Shown here in pieces: positions 50,229-57,860 of a stretch of DNA of 64,000 bases. How positions within the stretch are numbered: the first letter of the stretch is position 1; each line of letters begins with the position of its first letter. Under the pieces are notes generated by a model, which worked only from the letters and a program-made list of their open reading frames with translations, ran no database searches and had not been told where the DNA came from. The stretch spans positions 1,674,001 to 1,738,000 of the forward strand of contig NZ_JAOBTQ010000001.1 in NCBI RefSeq assembly GCF_033366695.1, written 5' to 3'. Origin of the DNA: Streptomyces sp. SCL15-4 (GTDB lineage: Bacteria > Actinomycetota > Actinomycetes > Streptomycetales > Streptomycetaceae). Made by a program: the position numbers and the translations under genes.

Positions 50229-51014
50229 GTGGCCCTGAACAACACGTACGACGCGAGGCTCCGGCGGGAGACCGCCGTGGGAGCGGGCGGGCAGGTGCTG
50301 CTCATGGCGCTGCTCGGCCTGGGGCCGGCCGGCTGGCTGACGGGGCTGGGTTTCGCGTGCGCCACCTGGGTGGTGCTCTCCCGTGCCGGGCACCGTTCCC
50401 GGCTGCGCCGCCTAGGGCCGGCGAACCGGGTCACGCTGGGCCGGGCCGGTCTGGTCGGCGGGGTGACGGCGCTGGTCGCGGACTCCTTCGCGAGCGCGCC
50501 GCCGGTGCCGGTGCTGGTCGTCCTGACCGCCGTGGCGCTGCTGCTGGACGGCGTGGACGGCCTGGTGGCCCGGCGCACCGGCACCGCCTCGGCGCTGGGG
50601 GCCCGCTTCGACATGGAGGTGGACGCGTTCCTGATCCTGGTGCTCAGCGTGTACGTGTCGGCGCGGCTGGGGCCGTGGGTGCTGCTGATCGGCGCGATGC
50701 GCTACGCGTTCGTCGCCGTGGCCTGGTGTGCGCCGTGGCTGACGGCGCCGCTGCCGCCGTCCTTCGCCCGCAAGACCGTCGCGGCCGTGCAGGGGGTGTG
50801 CCTGCTGGTGGCGGGCTCCGGGCTGCTGCCGTACGCGGCGGAGCTGGTGGTCGTGCTGCTCGCGCTGGGCTCGCTGGTGTGGTCGTTCGGTCGGGATGTG
50901 GTGTGGCTGTGGCGTACCGCGCGAGCGTCGGCCGGGGTGCCGTCCGGGATGCCGGGGATGGTGCCGGCCGGGCGGACCCGGCAGACCCGGCTGCCGGAGC
51001 CGGTGGCACGCTGA
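50229..51014 (+). CDS. CDP-alcohol phosphatidyltransferase family protein
   Basis: A 261-residue membrane enzyme with about six helices. The full catalytic motif D-G-x2-A-R-x8-G-x3-D-x3-D is present between about residues 118 and 141 (DGVDGLVARRTG... ...GARFDMEVD). Such enzymes move a phosphoalcohol from a CDP-linked donor (CDP-diacylglycerol, CDP-glycerol or similar) to an acceptor alcohol. The GTG start has GGAGG 7 nt upstream. It is divergent from the dehydrogenase gene of the FAPy-linked operon and appears next to the same genes in S. coelicolor from memory, so the cluster product could be lipid-linked. Confidence 0.88.
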   Translation: MALNNTYDARLRRETAVGAGGQVLLMALLGLGPAGWLTGLGFACATWVVLSRAGHRSRLRRLGPANRVTLGRAGLVGGVTALVADSFASAPPVPVLVVLTAVALLLDGVDGLVARRTGTASALGARFDMEVDAFLILVLSVYVSARLGPWVLLIGAMRYAFVAVAWCAPWLTAPLPPSFARKTVAAVQGVCLLVAGSGLLPYAAELVVVLLALGSLVWSFGRDVVWLWRTARASAGVPSGMPGMVPAGRTRQTRLPEPVAR

Positions 51015-51111
51015 GCCGGACTCGAGCCGCTTTCCGCGCGAACCGCGGCGCACCGGACCGGACCCGAGCCGGCCCGGACGCGGCCGGCACGGGCGGCGCG
51101 CGGGGCCCGGC

Positions 51112-52350
51112 TCACGCCGGCTCGGGTGCCGTGCCGTGGGCGGGCCGGTCCCTGGGCAGGATCAGCACCGCCGCCAGGGGCACCGCCGCCAGGACCGCCC
51201 AGGGCAGCGCCGGGGGCAGCCCGAGGTCGAGGAGCGCGCCGGAGGCGGTGCTGCCGAGCAGGACCAGCAGGCCGGAGACGGAGGACAGGGCGCCGGTGTA
51301 GAGACCGATGCGGCCGGGCGCGGCGAGGTCGGGCAGCCAGGCGCGGGCGACCGGCGCGACCAGCATCTGGCCGAGGGTGAGCAGGACGACCAGGGCGGCG
51401 AGCGGGGCCAGTCCGGCCATGCCGGTGAGGCCGGCGGGGCGGGCCGCGGCGACGGCGGCGAATCCGGCGCCGGTCAGCAGCAGCCCGGCGGCCAGCGAGC
51501 GGCGCGGGGTGAGCCGGCGGCCGGCCCAGCGGGTGACGGGCAGTTGGGCGGCCACCACCAGCAGGGAGGACAGCGCGAACAGCCAGGCGACCGGCGCCTG
51601 GGAGCCGGAGGTGCGCCGGACCTCGGCGGGCAGGGCGAGGTAGAGCTGGTTGTAGGCGAGGAGTTGCGCACCGTATCCGCAACTCAAAGCGAGGAAGCGG
51701 CGGTTGCGCAGCAGCGGACCGAGTCCGCCGCGCACGGCGACGGGTTCGCGGCCGGGCAGGTGCCGGGGCAGCAGGACGGCGTGTCCGGCGAGGACGGCGG
51801 TGAAGACGGCCGCGCCGGCCAGGCAGACCGTGCGGAAGTCGGCCGTCAGCAGCAGGGCGCCCAGCAGCGGGCCGGTGAAGGCGCCCGCCTGCCCGGCGAC
51901 GGTGAACAGGGCCAGTACCCGGGCGCGCGGACCGCCGCCGGCCTCCTCGCGCAGCACGGCCTGCCGGGCGACCTCCGATTCCACCGCCGGGGAGAACAGC
52001 GCGGCGGCGCAGCCGATCAGCAGGACGGAGCCGATCACCGACCAGGTGCGTTCCGCGTATCCGAGCCAGGCGAACCCGGCGATGCGCAGCGCGCACCCGG
52101 TGAGGACGACGGGCCGCACGCCGTACCGGTCGGCGAGGGCGCCGCCCGCCACGAACAGTCCCTGCTGGCTGAAGGTGCGCAGTCCGAGGACGACGCCGAC
52201 CAGCCAGCCGGCCATGCCGATCGCCGTGCCGAGGTGTTCGGCGAGGAACGGCAGGACGGCGAAGAAGCCGATGTTGAAGGCGAGTTGGGTGAGAATCAGC
52301 AGCCGCAGCAGCGGCGGCAGCGGGGTCCGGCCGGTGCGCGCGGCGCTCAT
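51112..52350 (-). CDS. MFS transporter linked to the ABC importer operon
   Basis: A 412-residue 12-TM MFS protein, with LAFNIGFFAVLPFLAEHLG in TM1 and the loop motif GGALADRYGVRPVVLTG (about 70-86). The start overlaps the permease stop by 4 nt (ATGA), so it is the third gene of a three-gene operon with the substrate-binding lipoprotein and fused permease. A peptide/nickel-type importer paired with an MFS efflux protein recalls opine-metallophore systems (importer plus exporter). No biosynthetic genes for a metallophore are adjacent, so this is only a hypothesis. Confidence 0.87.
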   Translation of the reverse strand: MSAARTGRTPLPPLLRLLILTQLAFNIGFFAVLPFLAEHLGTAIGMAGWLVGVVLGLRTFSQQGLFVAGGALADRYGVRPVVLTGCALRIAGFAWLGYAERTWSVIGSVLLIGCAAALFSPAVESEVARQAVLREEAGGGPRARVLALFTVAGQAGAFTGPLLGALLLTADFRTVCLAGAAVFTAVLAGHAVLLPRHLPGREPVAVRGGLGPLLRNRRFLALSCGYGAQLLAYNQLYLALPAEVRRTSGSQAPVAWLFALSSLLVVAAQLPVTRWAGRRLTPRRSLAAGLLLTGAGFAAVAAARPAGLTGMAGLAPLAALVVLLTLGQMLVAPVARAWLPDLAAPGRIGLYTGALSSVSGLLVLLGSTASGALLDLGLPPALPWAVLAAVPLAAVLILPRDRPAHGTAPEPA

Positions 52351-54080
52351 CGGGCGGTCGTCTCCCTTGTGGCGGTGGCGGGTCGGGCCGGGCGGCGGCG
52401 GTGGACGGCGCCCGCGGAGGTCACCGCCAGCGCGCCGAGGACGGCGAGGACGGCGGCGGGCGCGAGGACGGCCCAGGGGGCGCGCTCGGCGTAGGGCTGG
52501 TTCTCGGCGAGCAGCCAGCCCCACTCGGGGGACGGCGGCTGGGCGCCGAGGCCGAGGAAGCCGAGCGCGGCGAGGGCGAGTGCGGTGCCGGGCAGCCGCA
52601 GCAGGGCGTGCCGGGTGACGGGCGGGACGACGGCGGGCAGGAGTTCGTGGCGCAGGAGGTACCGGCGGCCGGCGCCGAGGGCCCGGGTGGCGGTGAGGTG
52701 GAGGGCGGCGCGTTCCTGGCGGAGCAGGGCGGAGGTGTGGGTGGCGAGGGGGGCCCAGGCGACGGCGGCGACGGCCAGCGCGGGGGTGGCCGGGCCGCCT
52801 CCGGTGACGGCGGTGACCAGCAGCGCGGCGAGCACGGGCGGTACGGCGTTGACGGTGTCGGCGAGCGGTCCGGACAGCCGGGGCAGCAGGCCGAGCAGCA
52901 GTCCGGCGAGCAGGGTGCCGGCGCTGATCGCGAGCGCGAGCAGCAGGGTGTCCAGGGCGCCGTGGGCGACCCGGGCGAGCAGGTCGCGGCCGAGCGCGTC
53001 GGTGCCGAACGGGTGGGCAAGGGAAGGGGGTCGCAGGCGGGCGGTGGTGTTCAGGGCGAGCGGGTCGCGGGGCAGGCCGGCGGCGAGGACCGCGAGCAGC
53101 GCCCCGCCGAGCAGCAGCGGCGGGGTGCGGCGTACGGCCGGGGTGAGGCGGGGCGGGGCGGGCAGGGCGCCGTCGCGCAGGGCGGGGCCGGTGAGCAGCC
53201 GGACGGCGAGCCGGGCCGCGCCGGTGGCGAGCGCGGCGAGCAGCAGCAGGGCGAGGGTGCCGGCCTGGAGGACGGGCAGGTCCTGGGCGAGGGCGGCCTG
53301 GAGGGTGGTGCGGCCGAGGCCGGGGATGTCGTAGAGCTGCTCGACGGCGACGGCGCCGCCGGTCATGCCGACGACGAACAGGGCGGTGTTCGGCAGCAGT
53401 CCGGGCAGGCAGCGCCGCAGCGCCTGGCGGGCGACGCGCGCGCGGGGCAGTCCGCGCGCGGCGGCGGCGCGCGCCCAGGGTTCGGCGAAGGCGCCGGGCA
53501 GCTGGTCGTCGAGGAGCCGGCCGAGGACGGCTCCGGCGGGCAGGCCGAGGGCGAGCGCGGGCAGCACGGTGTACCGGGGCCCGTACCAGCCGAGGGCGGG
53601 CAGCCAGCCCAGCTGGACGCCGACGACGGTGGCGAGGACGGAGGCGGTGAGGAACTCCGGCAGGGTGGCGAGCACGGCGGAGCCGGTGCCGCCGGGCCGG
53701 GTCCGGCCGCCCCGGTACAGGGTGCGGGCGCAGACGGCGGCCGCGGTGCAGGCGGCCACCAGGAGGGCGACCGCCATGAGCAGCAGGGAGGCACCGAGGG
53801 CCCGTGCCACGAGCGGTCCGGCCTCGGCCCCGGAGATCCAGGACCGGCCGGCGTCCCCGCGCGGCAGTCCGCCGAGCCAGCGTCCGAGCAGCGTCAGCGG
53901 GCCCGCGTCCAGGCCGAGTTGGTCGCGGATGGCGGCGAGCACGGCGGGGTCCGGGTCGCGGTCCTGGGCGCGTGCCTTGAGCACGGTGAGCGCGGGGTCG
54001 GTGCGGCTGAGCCAGGGCAGCAGGCCGATCCCGCACACCAGGGCGGCGGCGAGGAAGGCCCGCCACAGCACGGTCCGCAC
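52347..54080 (-). CDS. Fused peptide/nickel-type ABC transporter permease (DppB-DppC fusion)
   Basis: A 577-residue membrane protein in which two permease subunits are joined. The N-terminal half (about 1-290) has the DppB/NikB layout, with DPALTVLKARAQDRDPDPAV in the periplasmic loop and an EAA-like region PWARAAAARGLPRARVARQAL. The C-terminal half (about 300-577) has the DppC/NikC layout, with HPFGTDALGRDLLARVAHGA and ATRALGAGRRYLLRHELLPA. Such subunits are normally two genes of about 310 and 290 residues. GTG start 3 bp after the substrate-binding protein gene. No ATPase gene follows, so energising subunits must be elsewhere. Confidence 0.87.
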   Translation of the reverse strand: MRTVLWRAFLAAALVCGIGLLPWLSRTDPALTVLKARAQDRDPDPAVLAAIRDQLGLDAGPLTLLGRWLGGLPRGDAGRSWISGAEAGPLVARALGASLLLMAVALLVAACTAAAVCARTLYRGGRTRPGGTGSAVLATLPEFLTASVLATVVGVQLGWLPALGWYGPRYTVLPALALGLPAGAVLGRLLDDQLPGAFAEPWARAAAARGLPRARVARQALRRCLPGLLPNTALFVVGMTGGAVAVEQLYDIPGLGRTTLQAALAQDLPVLQAGTLALLLLAALATGAARLAVRLLTGPALRDGALPAPPRLTPAVRRTPPLLLGGALLAVLAAGLPRDPLALNTTARLRPPSLAHPFGTDALGRDLLARVAHGALDTLLLALAISAGTLLAGLLLGLLPRLSGPLADTVNAVPPVLAALLVTAVTGGGPATPALAVAAVAWAPLATHTSALLRQERAALHLTATRALGAGRRYLLRHELLPAVVPPVTRHALLRLPGTALALAALGFLGLGAQPPSPEWGWLLAENQPYAERAPWAVLAPAAVLAVLGALAVTSAGAVHRRRPARPATATRETTAR

Positions 54081-54083
54081 GGG

Positions 54084-55577
54084 TCAGCGCCGGGTGCCGG
54101 TGCCGATGAGGGTGCGCTCGTAGGGGTCGAGCAGCACGCCCTTGACGGAGCGGCCGACGCCGGTGATGACGCGCTGGTGGACCAGCGGTACGACGGAGTC
54201 GGTGCCGAGGACGTGTGCCTCGGCGCGCAGCGCGGCGTCCTGCCGCTCGACGGGGTCGGCGGTGCGCTCGGCCTCGGCCACGGCCCGGTCGACGTCCTTG
54301 TCGCACAGCTGGGCCAGGTTGTAGCCGCCGTCGCAGGTGTAGTCGCCGGCGAGGATGGCGACCGGGTCGCCGGTGTCGACGAGGCTGTTGCGGGCGAGGA
54401 CGAAGGCGTCGAACCTTCCGGCGAGGGCGTCGCTCTCCAGCCGCGCGTACTCGCGGACGACGAGCTTGACGCGGAAGCCGGCCTTCTCCAGCTGCTGGCC
54501 CAGTACCTGGGCGGCCTCGGGGAGTTCGGGCCGGTTGTCGTAGGTGGCGAGGGTGATCCGGGTGCCGTCGGGCCGCTTCGGCGTGGCCCTGCCGACCGGC
54601 GCGGGATGGCGTCCCTCGGCCCAGCTGACGGCGGGGCCGTAGATTCCGGTGCCGCGGTCGGCGTGGCCTTCGTAGACGCCCTTGGCGAGGGCGGAGGTGT
54701 CGACGGCGGCGCGGGCGGCGGCGCGCAGCCGCGCGTCCTCGAACGGGCCGGAGCGGTGGTTGAGCAGCAGGCTGGTGGTGCGGGTGGTGGCGGTCTCGCG
54801 GCGGGTGTCCGGGCGGAGCGTGGCCGCCTGGGCCACCGGGACGGCTTCGGCGATGTCCGTGTCGCCGCTGCGCAGGGCGTTGGTGCGGGCGGTGCCGTCG
54901 GGGACGAAGCGGACGTCGATGCCGGCGGCCTGGGCGCGTCCGCCCCAGTAGCCGTCGTACCGGTCGAGCGTGGCGGAGGCGGCGCCGGTGACCTTCTTCA
55001 GCGTGAAGGGGCCGGTGCCGGTGCCGGCCGGGTCGACGCGGTCCTTGTCCCGGTAGGCCTTCGCGGAGAGCACGGCGAGGCTCGGACTGGACAGCCTGAG
55101 CGGCAGGATGGGGTCGGGCCGGCCGGTGCTGACGCGTATCCGGTGCCGGTCCACGGCCTTCGCGGTGAGCGTCACGCCGGACAGGGCGGCCGGGGCGGGC
55201 CGGGCGTGGGCGGCCCGGCCGAGCGAGGCGGCCACGGACGCGGCGGTGACCTCGGAGCCGTCGTGGAAGGTGGCCTCGCGCAGGGTGAACTGCCAGGTGC
55301 GCTCGTCCTGCCGGCGCCAGGAGGAGGCGAGGGCGGGAGCGGCGGTGCCGTTGCCGTCGAGCGCGGTCAGGCCCTCGGTGACGCCGAGCCGGCTGAGGAT
55401 CGTGGCGTCGGCGCCGTACGGCGAGAGCCGTTCGGCGGGCGGGAAGGCGAGTGCGACACGGAGCCGCGAGCCGTCGGCGGGCTTGTCGTCCGCCTCGCCG
55501 GAGGAGGCGAAGCACCCGGCGAGGAGGGGCGTGGCGAGTAGGGCGGCGAGCAGGCGGGAAGGGCGCGGGGCAGGCAT
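54084..55577 (-). CDS. Peptide/nickel-type ABC transporter substrate-binding lipoprotein
   Basis: A 497-residue SBP_bac_5-type binding protein. The signal ends in the lipobox LLAGC (Cys22). Mature sequence shows EGLTALDGNGTAAPALASSWRRQDERTWQFTLREATFHDG, the typical cluster-C start (about 65-108), and YDGYWGGRAQAAGIDVRFVPDG. The ligand may be a short peptide, nickel complex or metallophore. It heads the operon with the fused permease and an MFS gene. A Zur-like palindrome lies 53 bp upstream of its start, suggesting repression by zinc-loaded Zur. Confidence 0.88.
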   Translation of the reverse strand: MPAPRPSRLLAALLATPLLAGCFASSGEADDKPADGSRLRVALAFPPAERLSPYGADATILSRLGVTEGLTALDGNGTAAPALASSWRRQDERTWQFTLREATFHDGSEVTAASVAASLGRAAHARPAPAALSGVTLTAKAVDRHRIRVSTGRPDPILPLRLSSPSLAVLSAKAYRDKDRVDPAGTGTGPFTLKKVTGAASATLDRYDGYWGGRAQAAGIDVRFVPDGTARTNALRSGDTDIAEAVPVAQAATLRPDTRRETATTRTTSLLLNHRSGPFEDARLRAAARAAVDTSALAKGVYEGHADRGTGIYGPAVSWAEGRHPAPVGRATPKRPDGTRITLATYDNRPELPEAAQVLGQQLEKAGFRVKLVVREYARLESDALAGRFDAFVLARNSLVDTGDPVAILAGDYTCDGGYNLAQLCDKDVDRAVAEAERTADPVERQDAALRAEAHVLGTDSVVPLVHQRVITGVGRSVKGVLLDPYERTLIGTGTRR

Positions 55578-55630
55578 GGTCCTCGTTCGTGCGGGTGGAG
55601 GTGACGTGCGGTCGGAGCGAAAGATTACAT

Positions 55631-55645
55631 GGAAATCATTTCCAA
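55631..55645. promoter_or_regulatory. Zur-like operator
   Basis: TGGAAAT-C-ATTTCCA is a perfect 7-1-7 palindrome. It matches the layout and most positions of the actinobacterial Zur box (TGAAAATNATTTTCA-like). It lies upstream of the SBP-permease-MFS operon and overlaps the stop codon of the GNAT gene. Other Fur-family proteins cannot be excluded. Confidence 0.6.
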
Positions 55646-56217
55646 TAAACCCTGGCTCGCTCGGGACCGTCCGCGGCGCCCACGGTCCGCTCCAGAGGAA
55701 TCTCGAAGTGCACGACGCCCTGACCGCCTCCGGCGTCCTCGCGCTCGTCGTGCACGACCGTGCCGAGCGAGCGCCAGAAGGGTTCGGCGCCGGGCACGGC
55801 GGGGTCGGTGTGCAGGTACACGGACCGGTAGCCGCCGTCCGCGGCGGCGAAGTCCAGCAGCCGGACCACCAGTTCGCGCGCGATGCCCCGGCGCCGGTGC
55901 CCGGGGCGCACGTACACGCGGCGCAGTTGCGCGGTCTCGCCGGAGGGGTACCGCTCGGCCAGCCGGGGCGGGTTCGGCGGCGACTGCGGGCCGCGCGAGT
56001 CGAGGGCGCCGGTGCCGACGACCCGGCCGTCCGCGTCCACGGCGACGAGCAGGGTGTGCCGGACGGGCTCCAGGTAGCAGGCGGCCGGGTCCACGATGTC
56101 GGCGTGCCACCGGGGCACGTACCCGGTGCCGAAGTCGCGGTAGACGGTGTCGAGCATGACGGACCTGGCACTGTCGAGGTCGTCGGCGGTCGCGGGCCTC
56201 ACGCTATACGTACGCAC
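55636..56217 (-). CDS. GNAT family N-acetyltransferase
   Basis: A 193-residue acetyltransferase using acetyl-CoA. The fold start is SVRPATADDLDSARSVML, and the acetyl-CoA loop is LRRVYVRPGHRRRGIARELVVRLLD (motif A, R-x2-G-x-A type, about 105-128). The GTG at 56217 fits a leaderless mRNA: a TATGAT -10 (56229-56224) lies exactly 6 nt upstream, and there is no ribosome site. Its stop lies inside the Zur-like box of the next operon. Substrate unknown; it could be a small amine or a protein. Confidence 0.85.
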   Translation of the reverse strand: MRTYSVRPATADDLDSARSVMLDTVYRDFGTGYVPRWHADIVDPAACYLEPVRHTLLVAVDADGRVVGTGALDSRGPQSPPNPPRLAERYPSGETAQLRRVYVRPGHRRRGIARELVVRLLDFAAADGGYRSVYLHTDPAVPGAEPFWRSLGTVVHDEREDAGGGQGVVHFEIPLERTVGAADGPERARVYWK

Positions 56218-56223
56218 TTGCAC

Positions 56224-56229
56224 ATCATA
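56224..56229 (-). promoter_or_regulatory. -10 element for a probable leaderless GNAT transcript
   Basis: TATGAT on the minus strand lies 6 nt before GTG 56217, so transcription would start at or next to the start codon. No good -35 hexamer was found at 17-18 nt, so strength is uncertain. Confidence 0.4.
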
Positions 56230-56348
56230 TGCATTAAGCCCGAGGTCATGATCACGGGGCAACCTTCCCGCCCGCTCGGCGGTCGCCTCTGCGGAGGCGA
56301 CGCCTCCGAGCCGCGAGCGCGGCGTCCGGCCCTCCTGAGCGAGAGACC

Positions 56349-57743
56349 TTGAGCGAGAGCACCACCACCCTTCGGGACGGGCACGCCCCCGTCCCGCCCG
56401 CCCCCGCGGAGATACGCGCCGAGCGCCGCCGGCTGATCGAGTCGGTCCGCGCCCTGCGCCGCCTGCTGGACGGTCGCCGCGCCTTCGAACTGGCCGACCT
56501 GCGGCGGCTGAACCGCGAGGCCCGGGAGCGCGGGCGCGCCGAGGCCGCCTGCGCGAAGACCCTGCAACGCGTCCACGAGCGGCGGCTGCGCCGCGAACGC
56601 TCCCTGGCCCGGCGGCTCGACGGCCTGGACGGCAAGCGGGAGCATCAGGAGCGGCGCGCCCTGACGGTGCTGCGCCGGGAGTCGGTCGAACGCTCGCTGC
56701 GCGCCACCCGGCTCACCACGAGCGAGATCAACGGCATCGGCGCGGGCCTGATCCGGGACCTCGGCGCGGCCGGGATCCGCACGGCCGCCGACTTCACCCG
56801 GGTCAGCTGGGGCAAGGCCCCCCACGGCAAGGGCGGCGAGGTGCTGTACCTCCACCGTCCGCACGGCCGCAAGGTGCACATCAACGGGATCGGCGAGCAC
56901 CGCGGCCGGCCGCTGATGGAGTGGCGCCGGGCCGCCGTGGCCCGCGCCAAGGCCCGGGCGCCGCGGGAGCTGCCGCCGGACCAGCGGCACCGCATCGCCG
57001 AGATCATCGAGACCGAACGCGCCCGGCTGAAGGCGGAGGCGGCCGAGCTGCCCCGGGAGGCGGACGCGGCCCGCGAGGACGCCGTACGGCTGCGCACCGA
57101 GGCGCTGTCCCGGCTCGCCGAGGCGGCCCGCGAGGCCGGGCGGGCGGCCGCCGAACGCCGGGCGGAGTTCGACGCGATGGCCGAGCGACTGCTCGCCCTC
57201 CAGGCGGAACTCGCCGCCCACCAGGACCGGTACGGCGACGCGGGCCGCCGCCTGCGCCGCGCCCAGTCCCGCGCCCTGCGCCCGCTGCCGACCGTCCCGG
57301 GCCCCCGCGCTCCGGAGGACGGCTCCGGCGCCGGGGAAGGCGCGCCGGTGAGCGAGCCGGGGACCGCGGGAGAGCCCGGCACGCGGGTGCGCGCCGGCCT
57401 CGGCTGGCTGCTGCCCGTCCTGCTGTTCGCGCTGTGCAGCGTGACCGGCGTGGGCGAGCTGGGCGAGGTCACGCCGCCGCTGTGGCTGCGGGTGGGCTCC
57501 CGGCTCGCCGCGCTCGCGACCACCGCGGAGCTGCTGCGCCTGTGGGTCCCGCGCAGACGTCCGGCGACGGCGGCCCCGATGCCGCCCGGCACCGGCACGC
57601 AGGCCGCCGGCGTGTTCCTCGCGCTGGCCGCGGCGGGCATGTCCGGCTCCGGGGACCACGGCGTCGTGGCGGCCGCCTGGGCGACCGCCCTCCTGTCGGC
57701 GCTGCTGCTGGCGGCCGGGACGCGGCGCCGCGCGAAGGACTGA
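56349..57743 (+). CDS. Coiled-coil, helix-hairpin-helix-like membrane protein of unknown function
   Basis: A 464-residue protein I cannot name. Residues about 20-120 and 195-305 are highly charged coiled coils. Between them are two INGIG segments (SEINGIGAGLIRDLGAAGIR and KVHINGIGEHRGRPLMEW, about 122-198), which look like helix-hairpin-helix units. After a Pro/Gly linker, about 340-460 contains four hydrophobic segments, with the N-terminal part probably cytoplasmic. A TTG start at 56349 is the only suitable start. A similar coiled-coil/HhH/TM layout occurs next to some unusual Ser/Thr kinases (YegI type); no kinase domain is here. Function unknown. Confidence 0.7.
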   Translation: MSESTTTLRDGHAPVPPAPAEIRAERRRLIESVRALRRLLDGRRAFELADLRRLNREARERGRAEAACAKTLQRVHERRLRRERSLARRLDGLDGKREHQERRALTVLRRESVERSLRATRLTTSEINGIGAGLIRDLGAAGIRTAADFTRVSWGKAPHGKGGEVLYLHRPHGRKVHINGIGEHRGRPLMEWRRAAVARAKARAPRELPPDQRHRIAEIIETERARLKAEAAELPREADAAREDAVRLRTEALSRLAEAAREAGRAAAERRAEFDAMAERLLALQAELAAHQDRYGDAGRRLRRAQSRALRPLPTVPGPRAPEDGSGAGEGAPVSEPGTAGEPGTRVRAGLGWLLPVLLFALCSVTGVGELGEVTPPLWLRVGSRLAALATTAELLRLWVPRRRPATAAPMPPGTGTQAAGVFLALAAAGMSGSGDHGVVAAAWATALLSALLLAAGTRRRAKD

Positions 57744-57860
57744 GCGGCCGGGCGCCGGCCGCCGCGCCGCTCCCCCGGCGCGACGGCCGGCCCGGCCCTT
57801 CCGTCCTCCCCGGCACGGCGGCCGGTTCAGCCCTTCCGTCCCTTTCCGGCCGACGCCGGC

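Noticed and set aside
51112..52350. Frameshift split between MFS and fused permease genes
   Set aside because: Both have complete folds and a normal ATGA overlap; the fused permease has full signatures in each half.
51112..55515. Single 1467-residue minus-strand protein
   Set aside because: The first two thirds of that frame are Arg/Pro-rich shadow sequence over the permease and binding-protein genes; only the C-terminal MFS part from 52350 is real.
57744..57860. GH16/coiled-coil spacer repeats as an attachment site
   Set aside because: Short GC-rich duplications around the GH16 stop (two copies of TTCAGCCCTTCCG-like sequence) are present, but no integrase, tRNA or phage gene is near.
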